Shown piece after piece: positions 37,037 to 50,914 of a stretch of DNA of 64,000 bases; position 1 is the stretch's first letter; each line of letters begins with the position of its first letter. Made by a program: the position numbers and the translations under genes. The notes under the pieces were generated by a model that was not told the DNA's origin, did no database searches, and saw only the letters and a list, made by a program, of their open reading frames with translations. This DNA comes from Parahaliea maris (lineage in GTDB: Bacteria; Pseudomonadota; Gammaproteobacteria; Pseudomonadales; Halieaceae), in contig NZ_VRZA01000002.1 in NCBI RefSeq assembly GCF_008064665.1, positions 248,001 through 312,000 of the forward strand, given 5' to 3'.

Positions 37037-38839
37037 ATGGAAGCAACTAAACGTCCCCTGGGCATCACCGATGTGGTACTGCGGGATGCCTCCCAGTCGT
37101 TGCTGGCGACTCGGGTGCGGCTCGATGACATGCTGCCCATTGCCGAGAAACTGGACGCGGTCGGTTTCTGGTCGCTCGAGTCCTGGGGCGGGGCGACCTT
37201 CGATGCCTGCATCCGCTACCTGGGCGAGGACCCCTGGGAGCGTATCCGCGAACTGAAAAAGGCCATGCCCAATACGCCTCAGCAGATGCTGTTCCGGGGT
37301 CAGAATATCCTCGGCTATCGCCATTACGCCGACGACGTGGTGGCCAAGTTTGTCGAGCGGGCAGCGGTCAACGGGGTAGACGTGTTCCGCGTGTTCGACG
37401 CCATGAACGATATGCGCAACATCGAAGTGGCGCTGAAGGCGGTCAAGCAGGTGGGCAAGCACGCCCAGGGCACCATCTCCTACACCTTGAGCCCGGTGCA
37501 CGACATCGATACCTGGGTGGAGCAGGGCAAGCGCATCGAGGACATGGGCGCCGACTCCATCGCCATCAAGGATATGGCGGGGCTGTTGCGGCCCTACGAC
37601 GGCTATGAACTGGTCAAGCGCCTCAAGGCCAGCTGTGATATTCCGATCCACATGCAGTGTCACGCCACCACCGGGCTGTCCACCTCCACCATTCTCAAGT
37701 GCGTGGAGGCGGGCATCGACAATGTCGATACCTCCATTTCCTCCATGTCCATGACCTATGGCCACTCGCCCACCGAGACTGTAGTGGCCATTCTCCAGGG
37801 CACCGACCGCGATACCGGCCTGGACATCGAAAAGCTGGAATCCATTGCCGCCTACTTCCGCGAGGTGCGCAAGAAATACGCGAAATTCGAGGGATCACTG
37901 CGCGGTGTCGACTCCCGCATCCTGGTGGCACAGGTGCCGGGCGGGATGCTGACCAACATGGAAAACCAGCTTCGCGAGCAGGGCGCTGCGGACCGCCTCG
38001 ACGAGGTGCTGGAGGAGATTCCACGGGTGCGCAAGGACCTGGGTTACATTCCGCTGGTCACGCCAACTTCACAGATCGTTGGCACCCAGGCCGTACTCAA
38101 CGTGCTTACCGGGGAGCGCTACAAGTCGATTTCCCGGGAAACCGCGGGGGTACTCAAGGGCGAGTACGGTGCCACGCCGGCACCGGTGGACGGTGATCTG
38201 CAGCAGCGGGTGCTGGAGGGCGGTGAGGCCATCACTTGCCGCCCCGCGGACCTGTTGAGCCCGGAGGTCGATACCCTGAGTGACGAGCTGCGTAAGTTGG
38301 CGGGCGAAAAAGGTATCAAGCTGACCACTGGGGAGGGTGAGATCGACGATGTACTGACCTACTCCCTGTTCCCCCAGGTCGGGCTCAAGTTCCTCGAGAA
38401 TCGCGGTAATCCGGACGCCTTCGAGCCGGCGCCGGGCAGCGAGCCTGCGGCCCCTGCGGCAGCACCCGCCGCGCCGGCCGCTCCCCAGGAGGGCCCGGCA
38501 GTGTACACAGTTCGTGTCAACGGCCAGTCCTATGTGGTTGAAGTGGCCGACGGCGGCGAGGTGACGTCGGTGCAGTCGGCGGCGCCTGTTGCGGCGCCCG
38601 CTCCCGCCCCGGCGCCAGCTGGCGGCGGTGAACCCCTGCCGGCTCCGCTGGCGGGCAATATCGTGCGGATCAACGTGGCCGCCGGTGATGCCGTCTCCTC
38701 CGGTGACGTGGTGCTGGTGCTGGAGGCCATGAAGATGGAAACCGAGGTGAGGGCACCCCGGGATGGCAGTGTCGGCGAGGTCTGCGTGAAAGTCGGTGAC
38801 GCCGTGAAAGTGGGCGATGCGCTGATCAAGCTGGGATAA
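37037..38839 (+). CDS. oadA: Oxaloacetate decarboxylase alpha chain, biotin-carrying
   Basis: A 600-residue carboxyltransferase subunit. It moves the C4 carboxyl of oxaloacetate to biotin. The N-terminal TIM barrel starts at [15 protein letters not shown] and holds the metal-binding HMQCHATTG. An Ala/Pro-rich linker lies at about residues 470-535, and the biotinyl domain carries EAMKMET with the biotinylated Lys566. OadA hands the carboxyl to membrane OadB, which decarboxylates biotin and exports Na+. The ATG at 37037 has AGAGG upstream. Second gene of oadGAB. Confidence 0.96.
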   Translation: MEATKRPLGITDVVLRDASQSLLATRVRLDDMLPIAEKLDAVGFWSLESWGGATFDACIRYLGEDPWERIRELKKAMPNTPQQMLFRGQNILGYRHYADDVVAKFVERAAVNGVDVFRVFDAMNDMRNIEVALKAVKQVGKHAQGTISYTLSPVHDIDTWVEQGKRIEDMGADSIAIKDMAGLLRPYDGYELVKRLKASCDIPIHMQCHATTGLSTSTILKCVEAGIDNVDTSISSMSMTYGHSPTETVVAILQGTDRDTGLDIEKLESIAAYFREVRKKYAKFEGSLRGVDSRILVAQVPGGMLTNMENQLREQGAADRLDEVLEEIPRVRKDLGYIPLVTPTSQIVGTQAVLNVLTGERYKSISRETAGVLKGEYGATPAPVDGDLQQRVLEGGEAITCRPADLLSPEVDTLSDELRKLAGEKGIKLTTGEGEIDDVLTYSLFPQVGLKFLENRGNPDAFEPAPGSEPAAPAAAPAAPAAPQEGPAVYTVRVNGQSYVVEVADGGEVTSVQSAAPVAAPAPAPAPAGGGEPLPAPLAGNIVRINVAAGDAVSSGDVVLVLEAMKMETEVRAPRDGSVGEVCVKVGDAVKVGDALIKLG

Positions 38840-38845
38840 GACCGC

Positions 38846-40147
38846 ATGGAAAACCTGCTCACATTGTGGCACGCCTCCGGACTGGTGCAGATGGAGATCG
38901 GCCAGGCGATCATGATCCTGATCGGCCTGCTGCTGTTGTTCCTGGCCATTCGCAAGGGCTTTGAGCCCCTGTTGCTGGTGCCAATTGGCTTTGGCGGCAT
39001 CCTTGCCAACATCCCCGGGGCGGGCCTCGCCTACTCGGCGGTGGAGAATGCCCTGCATCACGCCGACCCCCGGGTGCTGGCGGAGGTGGCGCAGCTGTTC
39101 AGCCTGCCTGCCGATGCCGGCATCAAGGCGATCATGGCCGCCTATGACAGCGCGGGGCCGGTGGCGCAGATGGCCCTGAAAGGGCTGGCCGAGAGCGCCG
39201 GCTACAACAACGGCATGCTCTACAACTTCTATACCGTGGCCATCGCCTCCGGTGTGGCGCCGCTGGTGATTTTCATGGGGGTTGGGGCGATGACCGATTT
39301 CGGCCCCCTGCTGGCCAATCCCCGCACCCTGTTCCTCGGCGCCGCCGCCCAGTTTGGCATCTTCGCCACGGTGCTGGGCGCGGTGGGCCTGACCGCACTC
39401 GGGCTGATGGATTTCAGCATCGCCGACGCCGCCGCAATCGGCATTATCGGTGGCGCCGATGGGCCGACGGCCATCTACGTTTCCAGCGTTCTGGCCCCGG
39501 ATCTGCTGGGCGCCATCGCGGTGGCGGCCTATTCCTACATGGCCCTGGTGCCGATGATCCAGCCGCCGATCATGCGCCTCCTGACGACAAAAGAAGAGCG
39601 CGCTATCGAGATGAAGCAGCTGCGGCATGTGTCCAGGCGGGAGAAAATCGTGTTCCCGCTGGTGCTGCTGATCCTGGTGGCCCTGCTGCTGCCGGACGCG
39701 GCGCCCCTGCTCGGCATGTTCTGTTTCGGCAACCTGATGAAAGAGTGCGGGGTGGTGGAGCGCCTGTCGGATACCGCCCAGAACGCCCTGATCAACATCA
39801 CCACCATCTTTCTCGGCCTGTCGGTGGGCTCCAAGCTGGTGGCCAGCAAGTTTCTCGATATCGAGACCCTGGGCATTCTCGGGCTCGGCATTGTCGCCTT
39901 CGGCATTGGCACGGCCTGCGGGGTATTGATGGCCAAGCTGATGAATCGCTTCAGCAGTGTGCCGCTGAACCCGCTGATCGGGTCGGCCGGGGTATCGGCG
40001 GTGCCGATGGCTGCGCGGGTGTCGAACAAGCTCGGCCTCGAGGCCAATCCGCAGAACTTCCTGCTGATGCATGCCATGGGGCCGAATGTGGCCGGGGTAA
40101 TCGGCTCCGCGGTGGCCGCCGGGGTGATGATCAGCCTTGTCGGATAA
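38846..40147 (+). CDS. oadB: Oxaloacetate decarboxylase beta chain (Na+ pump)
   Basis: Polytopic inner-membrane subunit, 433 residues, that decarboxylates carboxybiotin and pumps Na+ outward. Conserved blocks: [47 protein letters not shown] with the essential Asp, and the C-terminal [22 protein letters not shown]. It begins 6 bp after oadA. The stop codon lies within a 12-bp tandem repeat, so four in-frame TAA codons follow one another. Confidence 0.96.
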   Translation: MENLLTLWHASGLVQMEIGQAIMILIGLLLLFLAIRKGFEPLLLVPIGFGGILANIPGAGLAYSAVENALHHADPRVLAEVAQLFSLPADAGIKAIMAAYDSAGPVAQMALKGLAESAGYNNGMLYNFYTVAIASGVAPLVIFMGVGAMTDFGPLLANPRTLFLGAAAQFGIFATVLGAVGLTALGLMDFSIADAAAIGIIGGADGPTAIYVSSVLAPDLLGAIAVAAYSYMALVPMIQPPIMRLLTTKEERAIEMKQLRHVSRREKIVFPLVLLILVALLLPDAAPLLGMFCFGNLMKECGVVERLSDTAQNALINITTIFLGLSVGSKLVASKFLDIETLGILGLGIVAFGIGTACGVLMAKLMNRFSSVPLNPLIGSAGVSAVPMAARVSNKLGLEANPQNFLLMHAMGPNVAGVIGSAVAAGVMISLVG

Positions 40148-40186
40148 AAAGTCGGATAAAAAGTCGGATAAAAGGTCGGATAACAA
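40139..40186. repeat. Four tandem 12-bp repeats spanning the oadB stop codon
   Basis: GTCGGATAAAAA is repeated at 40139, 40151, 40163 (last base G) and 40175 (ending ACAA). Because the unit is 12 bases, each copy places a TAA in the oadB frame. Confidence 0.9.
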
Positions 40187-40225
40187 GCGTGTAATGGCCG
40201 TGCAATGAGCTGCCGAAGAAAAAGA

Positions 40226-40270
40226 ACGGATGCCGTGCTGATCGCATTAGGTATCCGTCCTCTATTTTTT
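40226..40270 (+). terminator. Intrinsic terminator between oadB and accA
   Basis: ACGGATGCC pairs with GGTATCCGT (one G-U pair) over a 15-base loop, followed by CCTCTATTTTTT. It separates the oad operon from the accA string. Confidence 0.75.
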
Positions 40271-40312
40271 GTACACTGTGCGACTTATACGAATTAGCCG
40301 GGCCCAGGACGA

Positions 40313-41260
40313 ATGAACCCCAACTATCTTGATTTTGAACAACCCATTGCCGAGCTGGAAGTCAAGATCGAAGAGCTCCAGCACGTGGGCTCAGACGCTG
40401 ATATCAATATCAGCGAGGAAATCGAGAAGCTGCGAGAAAAGAGCACCAAGCTCACCGAGAAAATCTACGGCAACCTCAGTCCCTGGGACATCGTCAAGGT
40501 CGCGCGCCATCCCCTGCGGCCCTATTCGCTGGATTACATTCCCCGTATTTTCACCGAGTTCGATGAACTGCACGGTGATCGTCGCTTCGGCGACGACCGC
40601 GCGATCGTCGGCGGGGTAGCGCGCCTGGCGGGACGCCCGGTCATGGTGATCGGCCAGGAGAAGGGGCGGGCAGTCAAGGACAAGGTCATGCGTAACTTTG
40701 GCATGCCCAAGCCCGAGGGTTACCGCAAGGCCCTGCGCCTGATGGAAATGGCCGAGCGCTTCAAGATGCCGGTGGTGACCCTCATCGATACCCCCGGGGC
40801 CTACCCCGGTATCGACTCCGAAGAGCGCGGCATTTCCGAGGCCATCGCCCAGAACCTGGCGGTAATGTCCCGCCTGGCTACGCCCATTATGTGCGTGGTG
40901 ATCGGGGAGGGCAGCTCTGGTGGCGCCCTGGGTATTGGCGTGGGTGACCACCTGGCGATGCTGCAGTACGCCACCTACTTCGTGATTTCCCCCGAGGGCT
41001 GCGCCAACATCATCTGGAAGAGTTCGGAGTTCGCGCCGGATGCAGCCCAGGCGATGGGGGTAACCTCCAGCGTGCTGGAGGAGCTCGGCATTGTCGATGC
41101 CACCATCCCCGAGCCGCTGGGTGGGGCCCACCGCAATGTCGGCCAGATGGCCGAGCGTATCCAGCAACACCTGATTGGCGAGCTCGACCGGCTGCAGCAG
41201 ATGCCGCTGGATGAAATGCTCGAAAAGCGCTATCAGCGCCTGATGTCCTACGGCAACTAA
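40313..41260 (+). CDS. accA: Acetyl-CoA carboxylase carboxyltransferase subunit alpha
   Basis: A 315-residue subunit of the carboxyltransferase half of acetyl-CoA carboxylase, making malonyl-CoA for fatty acid synthesis with AccD. The N-terminus ([13 protein letters not shown]) and the crotonase-fold blocks [21 protein letters not shown] and [14 protein letters not shown] are typical. The ATG at 40313 follows CCAGGA. Just downstream is a GC hairpin (41267-41284), then tilS. In Pseudomonas dnaE lies upstream of accA; here oadGAB and a terminator do. Confidence 0.97.
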   Translation: MNPNYLDFEQPIAELEVKIEELQHVGSDADINISEEIEKLREKSTKLTEKIYGNLSPWDIVKVARHPLRPYSLDYIPRIFTEFDELHGDRRFGDDRAIVGGVARLAGRPVMVIGQEKGRAVKDKVMRNFGMPKPEGYRKALRLMEMAERFKMPVVTLIDTPGAYPGIDSEERGISEAIAQNLAVMSRLATPIMCVVIGEGSSGGALGIGVGDHLAMLQYATYFVISPEGCANIIWKSSEFAPDAAQAMGVTSSVLEELGIVDATIPEPLGGAHRNVGQMAERIQQHLIGELDRLQQMPLDEMLEKRYQRLMSYGN

Positions 41261-41266
41261 CGCGCC

Positions 41267-41284
41267 CCGGCCCCCGCGGGCCGG
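41267..41284. other. GC-only hairpin between accA and tilS
   Basis: CCGGCCC and GGGCCGG form a 7-bp stem with a 4-base loop. No T-run follows, so it is more likely an RNA-stabilising or pausing element than a terminator. Confidence 0.4.
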
Positions 41285-41296
41285 CCCCCGATAGCC

Positions 41297-42661
41297 GTGG
41301 CCTCGTCCGCACTCACTGTCGATCACGTTCTCCACCAGCTGCTTCCGCTGGCAACTGCCCCCCACTGGTGGGTGGCCTACAGCGGGGGACTCGACTCCAC
41401 GGTGCTGCTGCACCTGCTGGTCAACGCACGCCGGATCAACCCCGGCCTGCCTGCTCTCACCGCGCTGCATGTCCACCACCAGTTACAGGCGGAGGCCGAC
41501 AGCTGGCTGGCGCATTGCAAGCAGCAGTGCGAGGGGTTGGGGGTGAACTTTGATGCGCAGCGAGTTGCGGTAGCGGTGCAGGGGCGCGGCCTGGAAGCCG
41601 CCGCCCGCGACGCCCGGCAAGCGGTGTTTGCGAACCGCCTGGGTCAAGGTGAAGTCCTGCTGACGGGCCACCACCAGGACGATCAGGTCGAGACCTTTTT
41701 CCTGCGCCTGCTGCGTGGCGCTGGGGTGGAGGGGCTGGGCGCCATGGCAGCCAGTCGCCCGCTGGGGGAGGGGCAGCTGCATCGACCGCTGCTGGAATTT
41801 CCCCGGGAACAGCTGCTGGCCTACGCCCGCCTGTACAACCTGTCCTGGATCGAGGACCCCTCCAATCGCGATACCGACCTGGACCGCAATTACCTGCGGT
41901 CCCGGGTGCTGCCTATGTTAGCCGAGCGCTGGCCGGGATACCGGGCCACAGTGAGCCGCGCTGCCCTCGAGCAACAGGCGGCCGCCCACGCGCTGGCAGA
42001 GGACCTGCCCCCGATCACGACGCTCCACAATCGCTTTGGCGACCCGGGGCTGCCCCTGGATGATGTGCTGGAACAGGGGGATGCCCAGGCCGCACGGCTG
42101 CTCCGGCGCTGGTTGCGGCAGCAGGGGCTGCGCGCCCCCGATCGGGCCAGCTTGCTGGAATTCCTGCGTCAGCTGGGGCAGGCTGCGGCCGATCGTGAGC
42201 CGCGGCTGGTCGTCGACGGTGCGGTGTTTCAGCGCTTCCTGGGGGAGCTGTATCGGCTGCCCGCGACGCCGGATTGGCGGGCCGCCGAAGGGCTGGAGCT
42301 GGGCGCCGGGAACCCCCTGACACACCCCGGACTGGGGCGGCTGAGCCTGGTGCCGGCGGGTGAGGGAGAGCCGGGTATTGTGCTCGCCCCGGAAGAGCGT
42401 CTGACCCTGCGCTTTCGCAGGGGCGGCGAGCGTTGTCGCCTTGCCAGCAGAGAGGGTAGCCACAGCCTGAAGAAGCTGCTGCAGGAGGCCGCTGTGCCGC
42501 CCTGGTGGCGGGAGCGACTGCCGCTGCTCTACCGCGGCGAGGAATTACTGGCGGTGGCAGATTGCTGGTACTGCTCCGGGGACGTCGAAGAGGGGCATAG
42601 GGCGAGTCGCAAGCGCTGGCAAGTGCGCTGGGAGCGAAATTCTGCCACCGCCGCCGATTGA
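41297..42661 (+). CDS. tilS: tRNA(Ile)-lysidine synthetase
   Basis: A 454-residue N-type ATP-pyrophosphatase that converts C34 of tRNA-Ile(CAU) to lysidine, giving AUA decoding. The ATP loop is SGGLDST (about residues 29-35), with GHHQDDQVET and the block SWIEDPSNRD further on. The C-terminal part has the TilS substrate-binding domains. The start is GTG at 41297, with no clear Shine-Dalgarno. Standard position between accA and pyrG. Confidence 0.94.
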   Translation: MASSALTVDHVLHQLLPLATAPHWWVAYSGGLDSTVLLHLLVNARRINPGLPALTALHVHHQLQAEADSWLAHCKQQCEGLGVNFDAQRVAVAVQGRGLEAAARDARQAVFANRLGQGEVLLTGHHQDDQVETFFLRLLRGAGVEGLGAMAASRPLGEGQLHRPLLEFPREQLLAYARLYNLSWIEDPSNRDTDLDRNYLRSRVLPMLAERWPGYRATVSRAALEQQAAAHALAEDLPPITTLHNRFGDPGLPLDDVLEQGDAQAARLLRRWLRQQGLRAPDRASLLEFLRQLGQAAADREPRLVVDGAVFQRFLGELYRLPATPDWRAAEGLELGAGNPLTHPGLGRLSLVPAGEGEPGIVLAPEERLTLRFRRGGERCRLASREGSHSLKKLLQEAAVPPWWRERLPLLYRGEELLAVADCWYCSGDVEEGHRASRKRWQVRWERNSATAAD

Positions 42662-42683
42662 GCCAAATGCCGCTTTCTGCTAG

Positions 42684-44429
<1,746 letters not shown>

Positions 44430-44438
44430 TACCAGTAA

Positions 44439-46664
<2,226 letters not shown>

Positions 46665-46676
46665 GCGACCGCGACG

Positions 46677-47045
46677 ATGCGCTGGCTGCTCGCGGTTCTC
46701 GTGGCTCTGCTGCTGGTGCTTCAGTACCGGCTGTGGATCGCCGAGGGCAGTCTCGCCGAGAAGCACCGGCTGGAGCTGCAGGTGGTGGAACAGACCGCCA
46801 TCAACGCGGAACTCCGGGAGCGCAACGCGGTGCTGGAGCGGGAGGTCCTGGAGCTCCAGAGCGGCAACCGGGGCGTGGAGCAACGCGCCCGGGAGCAACT
46901 GGGGCTGATCCGCGAGGGTGAGGTGTTTTACCAGTTTGCCGAGGAGGAAGACTCCCGGCAGAGGCCGGTCGCCAGGCTCCCCAGCCAACCTGACACCGTC
47001 AACCCGGACCCCTCCGCCCCCCAGCCCTCGGAGTCCGGCGATTGA
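46677..47045 (+). CDS. ftsB: Cell division protein FtsB
   Basis: Bitopic divisome protein (FtsQLB complex), 122 residues: an N-terminal membrane helix (about residues 3-20), then a Leu/Glu-rich coiled coil (about 28-70) with REQLGLIREGEVFY, the conserved FtsB end of the coil. The Pro-rich tail (about 95-122) is longer than in E. coli (103 residues). Starts 12 bp after eno and overlaps ispD by 4 bp (TTGA). Confidence 0.93.
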   Translation: MRWLLAVLVALLLVLQYRLWIAEGSLAEKHRLELQVVEQTAINAELRERNAVLEREVLELQSGNRGVEQRAREQLGLIREGEVFYQFAEEEDSRQRPVARLPSQPDTVNPDPSAPQPSESGD

Positions 47046-47752
47046 GTAGCCCGGCCCTCTACGGTGTCATTCCCGCCGCCGGCGTCGGCCGGCGTATGGG
47101 CAGTGACCTGCCGAAGCAGTACCTGCCGCTCGCCGGGGAACCGCTATTGAGTCACAGCCTCCGGGCGCTGCTGGATTGCCCCGGGATGCAGCGGGTGGTG
47201 GTTGCCCTGCACCCGGATGACGGTTATGCCGACAGCGTGGCCGCTCTCAGTGACGAACGCGTTGTGCGGGCCGCCGGCGGTGCCGAACGGGCGGACTCGG
47301 TGCTGGCCGGGCTCGAGGCTCTGCAACAAATTGCATACGACGATGACTGGGTCCTGGTGCACGACGCGGCAAGGCCAGGCCTGGCTCGCGCGGACCTCGC
47401 CCGGCTGATTGCCGGGGTGGGCGACCAGCCGGGTGGTGGCATTCTCGCCCTGCCGGTGGTGGACACCCTGAAGCGCGCCGGTGCAAACGACCTGGTCGAG
47501 GCCACGGTGGACCGGGCGCGCTACTGGCGTGCCCAGACGCCCCAGATGTTTCGTCTCGGCGCGTTGCGCGAAGCCCTGCGCGGCGCACTGGCGGCGGGGG
47601 TCACTGTCACCGACGAGGCCTCCGCCATGGAGTGGGCCGGACACCCGGTGCAGCTGGTCGAGGGCAGTCCCGGCAACCTCAAGGTGACCGTTGCCGCCGA
47701 CCTGGCGCTGGCCGGCTTCTACCTCGCCTCTTCAACACAGGAAAAGCAGTGA
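47042..47752 (+). CDS. ispD: 2-C-methyl-D-erythritol 4-phosphate cytidylyltransferase
   Basis: MEP-pathway enzyme coupling CTP to MEP, 236 residues. The nucleotide loop [18 protein letters not shown] is complete, followed by HDAARP and [16 protein letters not shown]. The start is TTG, overlapping the ftsB stop by 4 bp; the end shares one base with the ispF start (TGATG). Both point to translational coupling. Confidence 0.95.
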   Translation: MSSPALYGVIPAAGVGRRMGSDLPKQYLPLAGEPLLSHSLRALLDCPGMQRVVVALHPDDGYADSVAALSDERVVRAAGGAERADSVLAGLEALQQIAYDDDWVLVHDAARPGLARADLARLIAGVGDQPGGGILALPVVDTLKRAGANDLVEATVDRARYWRAQTPQMFRLGALREALRGALAAGVTVTDEASAMEWAGHPVQLVEGSPGNLKVTVAADLALAGFYLASSTQEKQ

Positions 47753-48225
47753 TGCGAATCGGCCACGGTTATGATGTGCACCGCTTTGGCCCCGGTGACC
47801 AGGTGGTGCTCGGTGGCGTGCCCATTCCCCATCCGCACGGCCTGGTGGCTCACTCCGACGGTGATGTATTACTGCACGCCATCTGCGACGCCCTGCTGGG
47901 GGCGATTGGCGCCGGTGACATCGGCCGTCATTTCCCCGATACCGACCCGGCCTATGCCGGTGCCGACAGTCGCGAGTTGCTGCGGGCGGTCTTGGTCAGG
48001 GTTGCCGAGGCCGGTTGGCAGCTCGGCAACCTCGACGCCACGGTCATTGCCCAGGCCCCGAAACTGGCGCCGCACGTTGCTGCCATGCAGGCCCACATCG
48101 CCGCTGACCTCGATGCCACAGTAGCCCAGGTCAACGTCAAGGCCACCACCACCGAGGGGCTCGGGTTTACCGGCCGGGGGGAGGGTATTGCCGCCCACGC
48201 GGTGGTGCTGCTGGTCCCGCGATGA
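47752..48225 (+). CDS. ispF: 2-C-methyl-D-erythritol 2,4-cyclodiphosphate synthase
   Basis: Next step but one of the MEP pathway after IspD, 157 residues. Metal ligands are in [11 protein letters not shown], with [21 protein letters not shown] and the CDP-binding [17 protein letters not shown]. Begins on the last base of ispD and overlaps truD by 4 bp (ATGA). ispE is not nearby. Confidence 0.96.
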   Translation: MRIGHGYDVHRFGPGDQVVLGGVPIPHPHGLVAHSDGDVLLHAICDALLGAIGAGDIGRHFPDTDPAYAGADSRELLRAVLVRVAEAGWQLGNLDATVIAQAPKLAPHVAAMQAHIAADLDATVAQVNVKATTTEGLGFTGRGEGIAAHAVVLLVPR

Positions 48226-49292
48226 CAGTCACCTGGCCCACTGCAGGCGCAGCGCCAACCGGCCGCGGCCTGATCCGCTGCACGCCCGAGGATTTCGTGG
48301 TTCGCGAGCAGCTTGGCTTTGCCCCCGACGGCTCCGGCGAGCACGCGTTCCTGCACCTGGAAAAACGCGGGCTCAATACCGCGGACCTGGCCCAGCGGAT
48401 ATCGGAGATATCCGGGGTGCCGCTGCGGGATATCGGCTTCAGCGGCATGAAAGATCGCAATGCCGTCACCAGCCAGTGGCTCAGCGTCGGCCTGGCCGGG
48501 CAGCCGGAGCCGGACTGGCTGCAGCTCGAGATAAAGGGCGATGTCCGCGTACTGGAGGCCACCCGGCACGGCCGCAAGTTGCGGCGTGGCGTGCACCGTG
48601 CCAACTCCTTTTGCCTGACCTTGCGCCAATTACAGGCCGATCGGGTGGAACTCGAGCAGCGTCTCGCCGGGGTGCGCAGCGGCGGAGTGCCCAACTACTT
48701 TGGCGAACAGCGCTTTGGGCTGGGCGGCAGTACCCTGGCCCAGGCCCGGCAGTGGGCCGCCCGCAGCAACAGCGGCCGCGGCGGGCGCAAGATTTCCCGC
48801 AACCGCCGCAGCCTCTACCTCTCGGCCCTGCGCTCGCTGCTGTTCAACCGATTGCTGGCGCAGCGGGTTGAAGAGGCCACCTGGAATACCATCCTCCCGG
48901 GGGATGTCTGCAGTCTGCAGGGCACCCGCAGCCGTTTCGCCTGTGAGCAACCCGACGCCGACATTACGGCCCGTGCCAGCGCCGGCGACCTGCACCCGGC
49001 ACTGCCCCTGTGGGGGCGGGGCGAAGCCCTGCAGGGGGATGCCCGGCAGCGGGCGCAGGCACCGGTGCTGGCCGAAGAGGAGGGTGTGTGCGCTTTCCTC
49101 GAGCAAGCCGGCCTGAGCCTGGACTACCGCCCGGCGCGCGCACTCCCGGATGACTTTTGCTGGGAGTTTTGTGATGATGACAGCCTGCAACTGACGTTCA
49201 GTCTGGGGGCTGGAAGTTACGCAACCGCCGTATTGGCGCAGATATTAGAATATTCACAAGGGGACTTTGCGTTTGGTGACGGCAGTGAGTAG
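48222..49292 (+). CDS. truD: tRNA pseudouridine(13) synthase
   Basis: A 356-residue pseudouridine synthase for U13 of tRNA-Glu. The catalytic Asp is in [11 protein letters not shown] (about residue 85), and the TruD insertion block NYFGEQRFG is present with [16 protein letters not shown]. Overlaps ispF by 4 bp and pcm by up to 26 bp. In many relatives surE follows; here pcm does. Confidence 0.95.
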   Translation: MTVTWPTAGAAPTGRGLIRCTPEDFVVREQLGFAPDGSGEHAFLHLEKRGLNTADLAQRISEISGVPLRDIGFSGMKDRNAVTSQWLSVGLAGQPEPDWLQLEIKGDVRVLEATRHGRKLRRGVHRANSFCLTLRQLQADRVELEQRLAGVRSGGVPNYFGEQRFGLGGSTLAQARQWAARSNSGRGGRKISRNRRSLYLSALRSLLFNRLLAQRVEEATWNTILPGDVCSLQGTRSRFACEQPDADITARASAGDLHPALPLWGRGEALQGDARQRAQAPVLAEEEGVCAFLEQAGLSLDYRPARALPDDFCWEFCDDDSLQLTFSLGAGSYATAVLAQILEYSQGDFAFGDGSE

Positions 49293-49947
49293 CGTCGACC
49301 TCAACGGTATTGGCATGACCTCCCGGCGCACGCGTGAGCGCCTGGTGCAGCGCCTGGTAGAGCAGGGAATTCGCGACCAGCAGGTGCTGGATGTCATGCG
49401 AACCACTCCCCGCCATATTTTTCTCGACGAGGCCATGGCCCACCGGGCCTACGAAGACACCGCCCTGCCCATCGGTTACCAACAGACCCTGTCCCAGCCC
49501 TATATCGTGGCGCGTATGACCGAACTGCTGTTGGCGGACGGCCCGCGCGACAATGTGCTGGAGATCGGCACTGGCTCCGGCTACCAGACCGCCGTGCTGG
49601 CGCAACTGGTGGGCGAGGTGCACAGCGTCGAGCGGATCAAGCCCCTGCTCGACAAGGCCCGGGCGCGCATGCGCCAGCTCAAATTCCGCAACGTCCAGCT
49701 GCGTCACAGCGACGGTGCCCTGGGTTGGGCCGACAAGGGGCCTTTTGACGGCATCCTCAGTGCGGCAGCACCGGAACAGATACCCCGGGAACTGCTGGCC
49801 CAGCTCGCACCTGGGGGGCGCCTGGTTATCCCGGTGGGCGGTGAGACCCAGCACCTGCAGGTGGTCTGCCGCCGTCCCGAGGGCTTTGTCACCGAAATTG
49901 TCGAGGCGGTTCGCTTCGTACCCCTGCGACCCGGCACGGAGCGCTAG
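49267..49947 (+). CDS. pcm: Protein-L-isoaspartate O-methyltransferase
   Basis: SAM-dependent repair enzyme for isoaspartyl residues, 226 residues. Motifs: PRHIFLDEA, the substrate loop [10 protein letters not shown], the SAM motif [15 protein letters not shown] and GRLVIPVG. The frame opens at TTG 49267 inside truD; TTG 49273 or GTG 49276 are alternatives better spaced from AAGGGG (49256-49261), and an ATG at 49315 matches the E. coli start. Followed 3 bp later by the DUF368 gene. Confidence 0.93.
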   Translation: MRLVTAVSSVDLNGIGMTSRRTRERLVQRLVEQGIRDQQVLDVMRTTPRHIFLDEAMAHRAYEDTALPIGYQQTLSQPYIVARMTELLLADGPRDNVLEIGTGSGYQTAVLAQLVGEVHSVERIKPLLDKARARMRQLKFRNVQLRHSDGALGWADKGPFDGILSAAAPEQIPRELLAQLAPGGRLVIPVGGETQHLQVVCRRPEGFVTEIVEAVRFVPLRPGTER

Positions 49948-49950
49948 TTC

Positions 49951-50868
49951 ATGTCGTGGTTGGGCATTTACCTGCGCGGTGTGCTGATGGGCGCCGCTGA
50001 TATCGTGCCGGGCGTATCCGGTGGCACCATGGCGTTCATTACCGGCATCTACGACCGTCTGCTGGGGGCGATCCGCGCCTTTGACCTGGAAGTTCTGGGC
50101 ATGGTGGTGCGCGGTCGTATCAAGGATGCCTGGGAGCACGTGGACGGCACTTTCCTGCTGACCCTGCTGGCCGGTATTGCCACCAGTATCCTGTCCCTGG
50201 CACGCCTGATCTCCTGGCTACTGGAACACCACCCGATTCCCCTGTGGGCGTTCTTTTTCGGCCTGATCCTGGCCTCGGCCCTGGTGTTGTTGCGGCAGGT
50301 GGGGCACTGGAATCCGGCCCGGGTGGCCAGTCTGCTGGCCGGTGCCGGCGCCGCTGCGGCGGTGGCCCTGTCGCCGGCCCTGGGCCTCGACAACGCGGGC
50401 CTGCCGGCGGTATTTGCATCCGGCTTCCTGGCGATTTGCGCGATGATCCTGCCGGGTATTTCCGGCAGCTTCATTCTGGTGTTGCTGGGGATGTACGCCG
50501 TGGTACTCACAGCACTGAAGTCCCTGGACCTGGGCTTTATCCTGGTGTTCGCGGCCGGCGCGGCCTGTGGCCTGATGTGCTTTTCCCGCTTGCTGCACTG
50601 GTTGCTGCACCACTATCACGCCGCCACCCTGGCCCTGCTGACCGGTTTCCTGTTCGGGTCCCTGGCGATCGTCTGGCCCTGGAAAGAGGCCCTGGGCTGG
50701 GTGGTGGGCTCCCACGGTGAGCCGCGCCCGGTGCAACAGGTGCCGATCCTGCCGGGGCAGTACCAGCAACTGACCGGGGAAGACCCCCAGCTCTGGCTGT
50801 GCCTGCTGCTGGCTGTGGTGGGTGGCGTGGCGGTCTGGTTGATCGATACCCGCTGGAACCGGGACTGA
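49951..50868 (+). CDS. popT: DUF368 membrane protein (PopT-type undecaprenyl-phosphate translocase)
   Basis: Polytopic inner-membrane protein, 305 residues, about eight helices. The N-terminus GVLMGAADIVPGVSGGTMAF and the internal repeat CAMILPGISGSFILVLLG are the paired PGxSG signature of DUF368. Members in other bacteria were shown to recycle undecaprenyl phosphate across the inner membrane (PopT). If so, it supplies lipid carrier for peptidoglycan and O-antigen. It sits 3 bp after pcm and 46 bp before nlpD, so it is likely in the pcm-nlpD transcript. Confidence 0.85.
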   Translation: MSWLGIYLRGVLMGAADIVPGVSGGTMAFITGIYDRLLGAIRAFDLEVLGMVVRGRIKDAWEHVDGTFLLTLLAGIATSILSLARLISWLLEHHPIPLWAFFFGLILASALVLLRQVGHWNPARVASLLAGAGAAAAVALSPALGLDNAGLPAVFASGFLAICAMILPGISGSFILVLLGMYAVVLTALKSLDLGFILVFAAGAACGLMCFSRLLHWLLHHYHAATLALLTGFLFGSLAIVWPWKEALGWVVGSHGEPRPVQQVPILPGQYQQLTGEDPQLWLCLLLAVVGGVAVWLIDTRWNRD

Positions 50869-50914
50869 CCGGGGCCGCGTCGACGGAGAAACGCTTTCGG
50901 GCAAAGGAGGGGCC

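Noticed and set aside
38069-40186. Long minus-strand open frame opposite oadA/oadB (about 705 codons)
   Set aside because: His/Gln-rich composition typical of antisense frames in GC-rich genes; both sense genes are certain.
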